A DNA stretch of 64,000 nt. Origin: Strigamia acuminata (lineage: Eukaryota; Arthropoda; Chilopoda; Geophilomorpha; Linotaeniidae). The stretch is taken from contig OX442317.1 of NCBI GenBank assembly GCA_949358305.1, positions 12,342,186-12,406,185 of the forward strand. Direction: 5' to 3'. Below, piece by piece: positions 53,983 through 64,000 of this stretch (position 1 is the stretch's first letter; every line of letters starts with the position of its first letter). Under the pieces are notes generated by a model. It was not told the DNA's origin. It was given only the letters and a program-made list of their open reading frames with translations, and searched no databases. The translations under genes were made by a program, and so were the position numbers.

Positions 53983-56900
53983 CAAACACCACAAGACCAA
54001 TGTCTCTGAATGTTCTGAAATAGTGTTTAAACTTTAGTAGAAAGCTTTAATGTAAGTTTTAGCAACATCCAAGCAATGATTTGAAAGAATAAACTTTTGA
54101 TCTCATTTGACATCACAGTTGACTTAGCACAAACATCACAAGACCAATGTCTCTGAATGTTCTGAAATAGTGTTTAAACCTTATTAGAAGGCTTCAATGT
54201 AAGTTTTAGCAACATCCAAGCAATGATTTGGAAGAATAAACTTTTGATCCCATTTGACATCACAGTTGACTTAGCACAAACATCACAAGACCAATGTTTC
54301 TGAATGTTCTGAAATAGTGTTTAAACCTTAGTAGAAAGCTTCAATGTAAGTTTTAGCAACATCCAAGAAATGATTTGGGAAAATAGACTTTTGATCTCAT
54401 CACAGTTGACTTAGCACAAACACCACAAGACCAATGTCTCTGAATGTTCTGAAATAGTGTTTAAACCTTAGTAGAAGGCTTCAATGTTAGTTTTAGCAAC
54501 ATCCAAGCAATAATTTGAAAGAATAAACTTTTGATCTCATTTGACATCACAGTTGACTTAGCACAAACACCACAAACCAATGTCTCTGAATGTTCTGAAA
54601 TAGTGTTTAAACCTTAGTAGAAGGCTTCAATGTTAGTTTTAGCAACATCCAAGCAATAATTTGAAAGAATAAACTTTTGATCTCATTTGACATCACAGTT
54701 GACTTAGCACAAACACCACAAACCAATGTCTCTGAATGTTCTGAAATAGTGTTTAAACCTTAGTAGAAGGCTTCAATGTAAGTTTTAGCAACATCCAAGC
54801 AATGATTTGGGAGAATAGACTTTTGATCTCATCACAGTTGACTTAGCACAAACACCACAAGACCAATGTCTCTGAATGTTTAGAAATAGTGTTTAAACCT
54901 TAGTAGAAGGCTTCAATGTAAGTGTTAGCAACATCCAAGCAATAATTTGAAAGAATAAACTTTTGATCTCATTTGACATCACAGTTGACTTAGCACAAAC
55001 ACCACAAACCAATGTCTCTGAATGTTCTGAAATAGTGTTTAAACCTTAGTAGAAGGCTTCAATGTAAGTTTTAGCAACATCCAAGCAATGATTTGGGAGA
55101 ATAGACTTTTGATCTCATCACAGTTGACTTAGCACAAACATCACAAGACCAATGTCTCTGAATGTTTTGAAATAGTGTTTAAACCTTAGTAGAAAGCTTT
55201 AATGTAAGTTTTAGCAACATCCAAGCAATGATTTGGGAGAATAGACTTTTGATCTCATCACAGTTGACTTAGCACAAACATCACAAGACCAATGTCTCTG
55301 AATGTTTTGAAATAGTGTTTAAACCTTAGTAGAAAGCTTTAATGTAAGTTTTAGCAACATCCAAGCAATGATTTGGGAGAATAGACTTTTGATCTCATCA
55401 CAGTTGACTTAGCACAAACATCACAAGACCAATGTCTCTGAATGTTCTGAAATAGTGTTTAAACCTTAGTAGAAAGCTTTAATGTAAGTTTTAGCAACAT
55501 CCAAGAAATGATTTGGGAAAATAGACTTTTGATCTCATCACAGTTGACTTAGCACAAACACCACAAGACCAATGTCTCTAAATGTTCTGAAATAGTGTTT
55601 AAACCTTAGTAGACGGCTTCAATGTAAGTTTTAGCAACATCTAAGCAATGATTTGGGAGAATAGACTTTTGATCTCATCACAGTTGACTTAGCACAAACA
55701 CCACAAGACCAATGTCTCTGAATGTTCTGAAATAGTGTTTAAACTTTAGTAGAAAGCTTTAATGTAAGTTTTAGCAACATCCAAGCAATGATTTGAAAGA
55801 ATAAACTTTTGATCTCATTTGACATCACAGTTGACTTAGCACAAACATCACAAGACCAATGTCTCTGAATGTTCTGAAATAGTGTTTAAACCTTAGTAGA
55901 AGGCTTCAATGTAAGTTTTAGCAACATCCAAGCAATGATTTGGAAAAATAAACTTTTGATCTCATTTGACGTCACAGTTGACTTAGCACAAACACCACAA
56001 GACCAATGTGTCTGAATGTTCTGAAATAGTGTTTAAACCTTAGTAGAAGGCTTCAATGTAAGTTTTAGCAACATCCAAGCAATGATTTTGGAGAATAGAC
56101 TTTTGATCTCATCACAGTTGACTTAGCACAAACATCACAAGACCAATGTCTCTGAATGTTCTGAAATAGTGTTTAAACCTTAGTAGAAAGCTTCAATGTA
56201 AGTTTTAGCAACATCCAAGCAATAATTTGAAAGAATAAACTTTTGATCTCATTTGACGTCACAGTTGACTTAGCACAAACACCACAAACCAATGTCTCTG
56301 AATGTTCTGAAATAGTGTTTAAACCTTAGTAGAAGGCTTCAATGTAAGTTTTAGCAACATCCAAGCAATGATTTGGGAGAATAGACTTTTGATCTCATCA
56401 CAGTTGACTTAGCACAAACACCACAAGACCAATGTCTCTGAATGTTTAGAAATAGTGTTTAAACCTTAGTAGAAGGCTTCAATGTAAGTGTTAGCAACAT
56501 CCAAGCAATAATTTGAAAGAATAAACTTTTGATCTCATTTGACATCACAGTTGACTTAGCACAAACACCACAAACCAATGTCTCTGAATGTTCTGAAATA
56601 GTGTTTAAACCTTAGTAGAAGGCTTCAATGTAAGTTTTAGCAACATCCAAGCAATGATTTGGGAGAATAGACTTTTGATCTCATCACAGTTGACTTAGCA
56701 CAAACATCACAAGACCAATGTCTCTGAATGTTTTGAAATAGTGTTTAAACCTTAGTAGAAAGCTTTAATGTAAGTTTTAGCAACATCCAAGCAATGATTT
56801 GGGAGAATAGACTTTTGATCTCATCACAGTTGACTTAGCACAAACATCACAAGACCAATGTCTCTGAATGTTTTGAAATAGTGTTTAAACCTTAGTAGAA

Positions 56901-59830
56901 AGCTTTAATGTAAGTTTTAGCAACATCCAAGCAATGATTTGGGAGAATAGACTTTTGATCTCATCACAGTTGACTTAGCACAAACATCACAAGACCAATG
57001 TCTCTGAATGTTCTGAAATAGTGTTTAAACCTTAGTAGAAAGCTTTAATGTAAGTTTTAGCAACATCCAAGAAATGATTTGGGAAAATAGACTTTTGATC
57101 TCATCACAGTTGACTTAGCACAAACACCACAAGACCAATGTCTCTAAATGTTCTGAAATAGTGTTTAAACCTTAGTAGACGGCTTCAATGTAAGTTTTAG
57201 CAACATCCAAGCAATGATTTGGGAGAATAGACTTTTGATCTCATCACAGTTGACTTAGCACAAACACCACAAGACCAATGTCTCTGAATGTTCTGAAATA
57301 GTGTTTAAACTTTAGTAGAAAGCTTTAATGTAAGTTTTAGCAACATTCAAGCAATGATTTGAAAGAATAAACTTTTGATCTCATTTGACATCACAGTTGA
57401 CTTAGCACAAACATCACAAGACCAATGTCTCTGAATGTTCTGAAATAGTGTTTAAACCTTAGTAGAAGGCTTCAATGTAAGTTTTAGCAACATCCAAGCA
57501 ATGATTTGGAAAAATAAACTTTTGATCTCATTTGACGTCACAGTTGACTTAGCACAAACACCACAAGACCAATGTCTCTGAATGTTTAGAAATAGTGTTT
57601 AAACCTTAGTAGAAGGCTTCAATGTAAGTGTTAGCAACATCCAAGCAATAATTTGAAAGAATAAACTTTTGATCTCATTTGACATCACAGTTGACTTAGC
57701 ACAAACACCACAAACCAATGTCTCTGAATGTTCTGAAATAGTGTTTAAACCTTAGTAGAAGGCTTCAATGTAAGTTTTAGCAACATTCAAGCAATGATTT
57801 GGGAGAATAGACTTTTGATCTCATCACAGTTGACTTAGCACAAACACCACAAGACCAATGTCTCTGAATGTTTAGAAATAGTGTTTAAACCTTAGTAGAA
57901 GGCTTCAATGTAAGTGTTAGCAACATCCAAGCAATAATTTGAAAGAATAAACTTTTGATCTCATTTGACATCACAGTTGACTTAGCACAAACACCACAAA
58001 CCAATGTCTCTGAATGTTCTGAAATAGTGTTTAAACCTTAGTAGAAGGCTTCAATGTAAGTTTTAGCAACATCCAAGCAATGATTTGGGAGAATAGACTT
58101 TTGATCTCATCACAGTTGACTTAGCACAAACATCACAAGACCAATGTCTCTGAATGTTTTGAAATAGTGTTTAAACCTTAGTAGAAAGCTTTAATGTAAG
58201 TTTTAGCAACATCCAAGCAATGATTTGGGAGAATAGACTTTTGATCTCATCACAGTTGACTTAGCACAAACATCACAAGACCAATGTCTCTGAATGTTTT
58301 GAAATAGTGTTTAAACCTTAGTAGAAAGCTTTAATGTAAGTTTTAGCAACATCCAAGCAATGATTTGGGAGAATAGACTTTTGATCTCATCACAGTTGAC
58401 TTAGCACAAACATCACAAGACCAATGTCTCTGAATGTTCTGAAATAGTGTTTAAACCTTAGTAGAAAGCTTTAATGTAAGTTTTAGCAACATCCAAGAAA
58501 TGATTTGGGAAAATAGACTTTTGATCTCATCACAGTTGACTTAGCACAAACACCACAAGACCAATGTCTCTAAATGTTCTGAAATAGTGTTTAAACCTTA
58601 GTAGACGGCTTCAATGTAAGTTTTAGCAACATCTAAGCAATGATTTGGGAGAATAGACTTTTGATCTCATCACAGTTGACTTAGCACAAACACCACAAGA
58701 CCAATGTCTCTGAATGTTCTGAAATAGTGTTTAAACTTTAGTAGAAAGCTTTAATGTAAGTTTTAGCAACATCCAAGCAATGATTTGAAAGAATAAACTT
58801 TTGATCTCATTTGACATCACAGTTGACTTAGCACAAACATCACAAGACCAATGTCTCTGAATGTTCTGAAATAGTGTTTAAACCTTAGTAGAAGGCTTCA
58901 ATGTAAGTTTTAGCAACATCCAAGCAATGATTTGGAAAAATAAACTTTTGATCTCATTTGACGTCACAGTTGACTTAGCACAAACACCACAAGACCAATG
59001 TGTCTGAATGTTCTGAAATAGTGTTTAAACCTTAGTAGAAGGCTTCAATGTAAGTTTTAGCAACATCCAAGCAATGATTTTGGAGAATAGACTTTTGATC
59101 TCATCACAGTTGACTTAGCACAAACATCACAAGACCAATGTCTCTGAATGTTCTGAAATAGTGTTTAAACCTTAGTAGAAAGCTTCAATGTAAGTTTTAG
59201 CAACATCCAAGCAATAATTTGAAAGAATAAACTTTTGATCTCATTTGACGTCACAGTTGACTTAGCACAAACACCACAAACCAATGTCTCTGAATGTTCT
59301 GAAATAGTGTTTAAACCTTAGTAGAAGGCTTCAATGTAAGTTTTAGCAACATCCAAGCAATGATTTGGGAGAATAGACTTTTGATCTCATCACAGTTGAC
59401 TTAGCACAAACATCACAAGACCAATGTCTCTGAATGTTTTGAAATAGTGTTTAAACCTTAGTAGAAAGCTTTAATGTAAGTTTTAGCAACATCCAAGCAA
59501 TGATTTGGGAGAATAGACTTTTGATCTCATCACAGTTGACTTAGCACAAACATCACAAGACCAATGTCTCTGAATGTTTTGAAATAGTGTTTAAACCTTA
59601 GTAGAAAGCTTTAATGTAAGTTTTAGCAACATCCAAGAAATGATTTGGGAAAATAGACTTTTGATCTCATCACAGTTGACTTAGCACAAACACCACAAGA
59701 CCAATGTCTCTAAATGTTCTGAAATAGTGTTTAAACCTTAGTAGACGGCTTCAATGTAAGTTTTAGCAACATCTAAGCAATGATTTGGGAGAATAGACTT
59801 TTGATCTCATCACAGTTGACTTAGCACAAA
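53983..59830 (+). repeat. Satellite array 4 (~5.8 kb, about 41 monomers)
   Basis: Same monomer family as the other arrays but a different higher-order pattern. It has the variants GCTTCAATGTTAG (two adjacent monomers near 54480-54760), AACATCTAAG and GGAAAAATAAAC, which are absent from arrays 1-3. It lacks the GAAGGAATAGAC and CACAACAAACC monomers. It ends at TTAGCACAAA (59830), where the second BEL-B copy is inserted. Confidence 0.97.
54770..57761 (+). repeat. Higher-order repeat units of 1566 and 1426 bp in array 4
   Basis: Unit 54770-56335 has 11 monomers. The next, 56336-57761, has the first eight in the same order, then a hybrid 147-bp monomer (TTTGACG joined to GTTTAG), giving 10 monomers. 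A third unit starts at 57762. The period is about half that of array 3, so the two sides of the nested insertions were homogenised separately. Confidence 0.75.
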
Positions 59831-61398
59831 TGTTGCGGTCTGACAACACCAAACAGCCAAGAATGGGGTCGGGGCTATTTGAATTTCCCGCTTCTAAAAA
59901 CTCAAGTGATCGTATTGTTAAATTCGTACGAAAACCGCGCTGAGAACACAAATCCGCACTGAAAACTATTGTTGAATGCATGGAGCATTGATGAGAACAC
60001 CGATGATTAATATCCAATGGAGTGCTGAATCAATGGCTAATCCAGGGAAAGGCTTAACTACTCACAACACATTGAAAACTAAGGCTGAGAATAGAAAAGA
60101 CGGGAGTAAACAAAAAACAACTTGTTTATTAAAAAGTTAGTTGAGAACTGAATAAAATACACTGATTACATTGGTTCCTGAGGAACCGCACATGCGCAGT
60201 ACCCAATTACGGCACGCGCCAAGCCGATAGCGGCGAAATACAGATACACAAAAAACTCCGTTGTCATAGCAACGGAGGAAACGAAATCACAGCAAAGTTG
60301 TAGTTACATAAAAACTGCACGAAATAAAGATTGCGATATACCAAAATGACCACAAGAATACCAGGAATAAATAATCTAATCACAACAATAAGATCAAAAC
60401 AGTAAAACAGTGCAAACGGAGTGAAAACAATGATCGTCAAGCAGACGATCGAGACAGCCAATCAGCGTCAAGCAAAATGATGCAATCAAAACATTTGAAT
60501 TCCGAACGGAATAAAAATGCAAAATTAGCAAAGAATACAGGTGAAAACACTTCGAAATGAAAAAGTAAATGCAGAATATAAGAATATAAAATACAAAAAT
60601 AACGGTTACATTGTGTAATCGTCGCTTGGGACAAACATGGCGATCGGCGAACAAAACAAAGGTGTTGGATCAAACATGGCGTCCGGCGAACATTTCAAAA
60701 GCGTCAAAACAATTCGAAATTGGAATAAAAGGCACTCAATGTAAATAACGAATAAAGTAATGATTAAATTACAAGAGTAATTAATAATTCCCATTACAAA
60801 ATACTGAAATAATACACACAAGTTTAATAAATACGAATATGTTGCTCGAACCGAACATTCTCGGCTACGCTTTTACGGCAGCCGACAACGAACGTTTGAA
60901 ACAACCGATCGAAGCAATTTGGGCAGTTCTAATGCATCCAGAAAGAAAGATCAGACCCGAATTAGTCTGAAACAAATGTAAAAAGAAATCCAAATGAATT
61001 TTAAAACACTAAACGAAAGGTTAGAAGACGGAAGCAAAAGTCCGCTAGGAACCGAAACATGACGTAACGAGCATCGCAAATGTATGCCAGAAAACGAAGA
61101 AAACATTAGAACTGCACGCAATAAACACAAAATCAGGGAAAATTAATAAAAAGGTTCATAAATGCACTCAAAAAGACACGAATAAAATATTAGCAAGGTA
61201 ATAACACTACAATAAATTGAAAAGTGACAATAAAAATCAGTGAAAAACATTTTAATAAGTCAAAATTCCTGTAAAGTGAAAAATATCAATTAATTATGAA
61301 AAATAAAACACTAAAGGAAAATTAAACAAATCAAAGCAATTAGTAATATTTATTGACACAATCTCAGCACAACAATTCTTCCACGCTGTCTTGCAACA
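59831..61398 (-). repeat. BEL-B copy 2, 3' LTR (1568 bp)
   Basis: In sense orientation it begins TGTTGCAAGACAGCG and ends CAGACCGCAACA. Compared with 34623-36191 it has substitutions and small indels throughout, for example around 60530-60560 and 60890-60990. The two BEL-B copies thus have different immediate parents. Confidence 0.93.
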
Positions 61399-61451
61399 GC
61401 GAATTGCCGGCGAGAGAACAGAGAAAAGAAAACACGACGAGCTCAAACAAA
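61399..61451 (-). other. BEL-B copy 2 spacer between Pol stop and 3' LTR
   Basis: 53 bp equivalent to 50963-51015, again pyrimidine-rich in sense orientation and without a recognisable polypurine tract. Confidence 0.5.
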
Positions 61452-64000
61452 TCAGTCCAGTTCAAGAGCTCTCACATGCTTAACTGATCTTTTCAGTTCA
61501 CGTCCATCGGGTAGCACCACTTTAATGACTCGAATAAAACCATCCTCACCTGGAAAAATCTCCTTTATCCGGGCAAGTGGCCAAAAATAGGGATTTGTTC
61601 CTATTTTTTCTAACAACACAATCTGATTCACTTTGGGGTTTTTGAAATTTTTATCACCTTTGGTTTCATAAAAATTTCGCAATTGCATAAGATAACTTTT
61701 TCTCCACACTCTCCAAAATTCCCAAATGAACTGTCTGCGTTTAATGTCTAATTTTCTTAAATCTGTCTTTTTGATGGCACTCAATTTTTTGTTTATAAGG
61801 TATTTTGGTAAACCACCGGTTAAAAAATTTTCAGGCGCCAAAATTCTGCCTCCATCAACACTGTCGGGAACGTAGGACAAAGGTCTTGAATTTAATACGG
61901 AACTAATTTCCAAAGCTAAAGTTTGAAGAGTCTCCAAATCAACGGTATATCGAAGCAAAGTTTTTCGAAGTTTATCTTTAACTGAACGGACAAGGCGCTC
62001 CCATGCCCCTCCCATCCAGGGGGACAGTGGTGGAATAAAAGTCCATAACACTCTTTTTTCAGATAGGAAAGTCTGTATGTCCTTGTGACCAATGAGCTTG
62101 CCCCATGATTGTAACTCCACACTACCGCGTTCAAATGTTTTGCTATTATCTGAGAATATTTTGGCAGGATAGCCAAAACGAGCTCCAAATCGTCGCATTG
62201 CTAGCAAAAACTTGGGAACAGAAAGATCTTTGGACACTTCTAAGTGTAGGCTTCTTGTCACCATACACGTGAATAAAAGAATATAAACCTTTTTCCGTTC
62301 TTTTTTGTTGTTGCCAACATAAATGGGTCCAAGATGATCAATTCCAGTGTGTTGGAATGGAGCTGCTGGAGTTACACGTTCAGTGGGAAGGTCACCAGTA
62401 GAAGGGTTATTTCTCGCAAGTTTAGCACGTCTACAAATTGCACACTCTCGAATAACTGTTTGAATTGTTTTCCTTCCTCTTATGATCCAAAATTGTTCAC
62501 GTAAGTGATAAAGAGTTTCACTAATATCACCGTGAAGTAGTTCTAGATGTGCTTTTCTGATCAACAGTCGTGTTATCCAACTATCGTAATGCAAAATAAT
62601 GGGATAGACTTCATCAAATGTCAATAAAGATTTTTTCAAACGGCTATGAAGTCTCAGTAATCCGTTTTCGTCAATAAAGAGTTCGAAATTCCTCAAAGTG
62701 GAATGTTTGCTTAATTCCCTTTTGTTTTTTACATCTTCAACTTCCTCCAAAAAATGTAATTTCTGCGAAAGTTTTAGGATCTTCAGTTGGTTTGCCTCCA
62801 ACTCGAGTGGCGAGAGGGGCTCACCGCGAACAAGTTGACTTTTCCATCTCATTATGTAGGAAAACACTCTCAAAAGTCGATTGTAGTTGCTAAAACGTCG
62901 GAAAAATTTGTAAATAAAATTCTCTTTCACTTGAATAGTCATAACAATTAATTTTCTCTCTTCATCGGGTGGGTTTTCCTGTATAACTTCTTTCTTTTCC
63001 AGTTTTGATACATCAACTCCATCCCACCAAAGTTTGTTTTTCATCAATGTTTTTGAGTTGTGGGGACGGGTCAATAGGTCAGCTGGGTTGAATTCGGTTG
63101 GCACATGAGACCATTGCTCAGGCTTGGAAAAGGAAATAATTTCCTGAACTCGGTTTGAGACATACGGTTTCCAAACATTTTTGTCTGAATTAATCCAGGC
63201 GAGTGTGATAGTGGAGTCCGAATAGTAACGAACTTCAGTGACGGGGTATCCAGGAAGAAAGTTCTCGAGCAGATATTTTGTCATTCTGACTCCAACCACT
63301 GCTGCTGTTAATTCGAGTCGAGGAAGAGTAACTTTTTTGGCCGGCGCAATGCGGCATTTACTTAACAACAATGTTCTTTTGCCCTCCACGTTGACGACAA
63401 AAATCGTGCAGCCAAATGCTTTTGTGCTGGCGTCACAAAAAACTTCTAGGGTTATTTCCTGACCTGAATAAGTGGTTAACCAACGTTGAACTTTTAGTTC
63501 CTTGAGTTGTTGGATGTCGGAATTCCATTCTTCAATTTCTTTCTTCTCTGAATCAAGAATTTTTTCATCCCATTTTTTCGTCCGAGCCCATATCGCTTGA
63601 ATGAGCAATTTCATTTGAAGAATCACAGGAGCCAAGAGTCCCATGGGATCGAAAATTGATGCTAAAAATGAGACAACTTCTCGCTTTGTAATCGGAATTT
63701 TTTCAATTTTCGGTATTTTAAACATTATAATGTCCTTTTCTGTGTCCCACAGTATGCCGAGCATTTTAATGATTCCAAGACTAGAAAAATCCTCGCCCCG
63801 CATGTGGAATCCCTCTTTTTTCAAGTTCTCGAAGACGTCTTTACTGCAAGTCGCCCACTTCACAAGGGGAAGTTTTCCGCTGTCCAAAATCATCTTCAAT
63901 CTCTCGCAATGGGTCGTCGTGTCGGCTGGAAAATCTCCTCCAGATGTTAAGTCATCCATAAAAATTCCATCATCAAGCGCATCAACTTCTTTGGCGTGTG
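61452..64000 (-). CDS. BEL-B copy 2 Gag-Pol, C-terminal ~849 codons (partial)
   Basis: The frame is open from the right edge to the stop at 61452-61454. It starts just before the F-M-D-D box of reverse transcriptase (M at 63957-63959) and contains the RT thumb, RNase H (D-A-S, P-R-L-E and S-D-S motifs), the HHCC finger, a complete integrase D, D, E triad including the G-G-A-W-E-R Glu, and the DUF5641-type end A-L-E-L-D. It differs from copy 1 by about eight residues (for example M-K-G-K to V-E-G-K, S-E-D-L to S-K-D-L, K-G-Y to K-S-Y). No stop or frameshift is seen, so the copy may be intact. The N-terminal half, with Gag, protease and the RT fingers, is beyond the window. Confidence 0.95.
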   Translation of the reverse strand, partial: HAKEVDALDDGIFMDDLTSGGDFPADTTTHCERLKMILDSGKLPLVKWATCSKDVFENLKKEGFHMRGEDFSSLGIIKMLGILWDTEKDIIMFKIPKIEKIPITKREVVSFLASIFDPMGLLAPVILQMKLLIQAIWARTKKWDEKILDSEKKEIEEWNSDIQQLKELKVQRWLTTYSGQEITLEVFCDASTKAFGCTIFVVNVEGKRTLLLSKCRIAPAKKVTLPRLELTAAVVGVRMTKYLLENFLPGYPVTEVRYYSDSTITLAWINSDKNVWKPYVSNRVQEIISFSKPEQWSHVPTEFNPADLLTRPHNSKTLMKNKLWWDGVDVSKLEKKEVIQENPPDEERKLIVMTIQVKENFIYKFFRRFSNYNRLLRVFSYIMRWKSQLVRGEPLSPLELEANQLKILKLSQKLHFLEEVEDVKNKRELSKHSTLRNFELFIDENGLLRLHSRLKKSLLTFDEVYPIILHYDSWITRLLIRKAHLELLHGDISETLYHLREQFWIIRGRKTIQTVIRECAICRRAKLARNNPSTGDLPTERVTPAAPFQHTGIDHLGPIYVGNNKKERKKVYILLFTCMVTRSLHLEVSKDLSVPKFLLAMRRFGARFGYPAKIFSDNSKTFERGSVELQSWGKLIGHKDIQTFLSEKRVLWTFIPPLSPWMGGAWERLVRSVKDKLRKTLLRYTVDLETLQTLALEISSVLNSRPLSYVPDSVDGGRILAPENFLTGGLPKYLINKKLSAIKKTDLRKLDIKRRQFIWEFWRVWRKSYLMQLRNFYETKGDKNFKNPKVNQIVLLEKIGTNPYFWPLARIKEIFPGEDGFIRVIKVVLPDGRELKRSVKHVRALELD

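Larger units (their letters stand above)
59831..64000 (-). mobile_element. BEL-B copy 2, 3' portion (runs off the right edge)
   Basis: 3' LTR 59831-61398 and Pol from 61452 to the window edge, read on the minus strand. The left flank is TTAGCACAAA, with CAAA (59827-59830) the expected duplication; the other copy lies outside the window. LTR length is 1568 bp and differs from BEL-B copy 1 by scattered substitutions (a few percent by eye), while Pol differs by only a handful of residues. It shows the integrase region uninterrupted and so served as the reference for the nested insertion site at 41760. Confidence 0.93.

Overview
This is repeat-dense eukaryotic heterochromatin. No host gene can be recognised with confidence. 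The window holds a ~140/147-bp satellite in higher-order arrays, interrupted by BEL/Pao-class LTR retrotransposons, with the tail of a hAT DNA transposon at the left edge. BEL/Pao elements are restricted to animals. Moderate AT richness and intron-like segments of 41-89 bp suggest an invertebrate, perhaps an arthropod such as a small crustacean, but the species cannot be read from this sequence.

Layout. 1-666 is the C-terminal part of a hAT transposase, followed by its noncoding 3' end to about 1032. Satellite fills 1041-5850, 15073-16097, 25320-34175 and 53983-59830, about 20.5 kb in total. Two BEL/Pao copies, here called BEL-A, lie at 5851-15072 and 16098-25319 on the minus strand. Each is 9222 bp, with 1575-bp LTRs, an ACTT target duplication and one uninterrupted 1758-aa Gag-Pol. 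They sit at the same base of the same satellite monomer type, so they are products of one insertion that was duplicated together with the satellite (period 10,247 bp).

At 34176-53982 the insertions are nested. A 1.84-kb non-satellite segment, called X, lies in the satellite. X contains a second BEL/Pao family, BEL-B (34623-52584, plus strand, 1569-bp LTRs, CAAA duplication). BEL-B is split inside its integrase domain by an 8620-bp element (41761-50380, minus strand, CCAC duplication). That element carries BEL-A-type LTRs and primer-binding leader but no coding region: a large non-autonomous derivative. The right part of X (52700-53980) holds a run of short segments bounded by canonical splice signals. 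A second BEL-B copy on the minus strand enters at 59831 and runs off the right edge with its reading frame open.

How the parts relate. The BEL ORFs encode capsid/nucleocapsid, protease, reverse transcriptase, RNase H and integrase. The non-autonomous element has none of these and is probably copied by BEL-A-type proteins. Three independent insertions (BEL-A, X, right-hand BEL-B) fall within the same 12 bp of the satellite monomer. BEL-A and BEL-B also share an exact 20-bp YY1-like motif and a displaced primer-binding site resembling the 3' end of tRNA-His.
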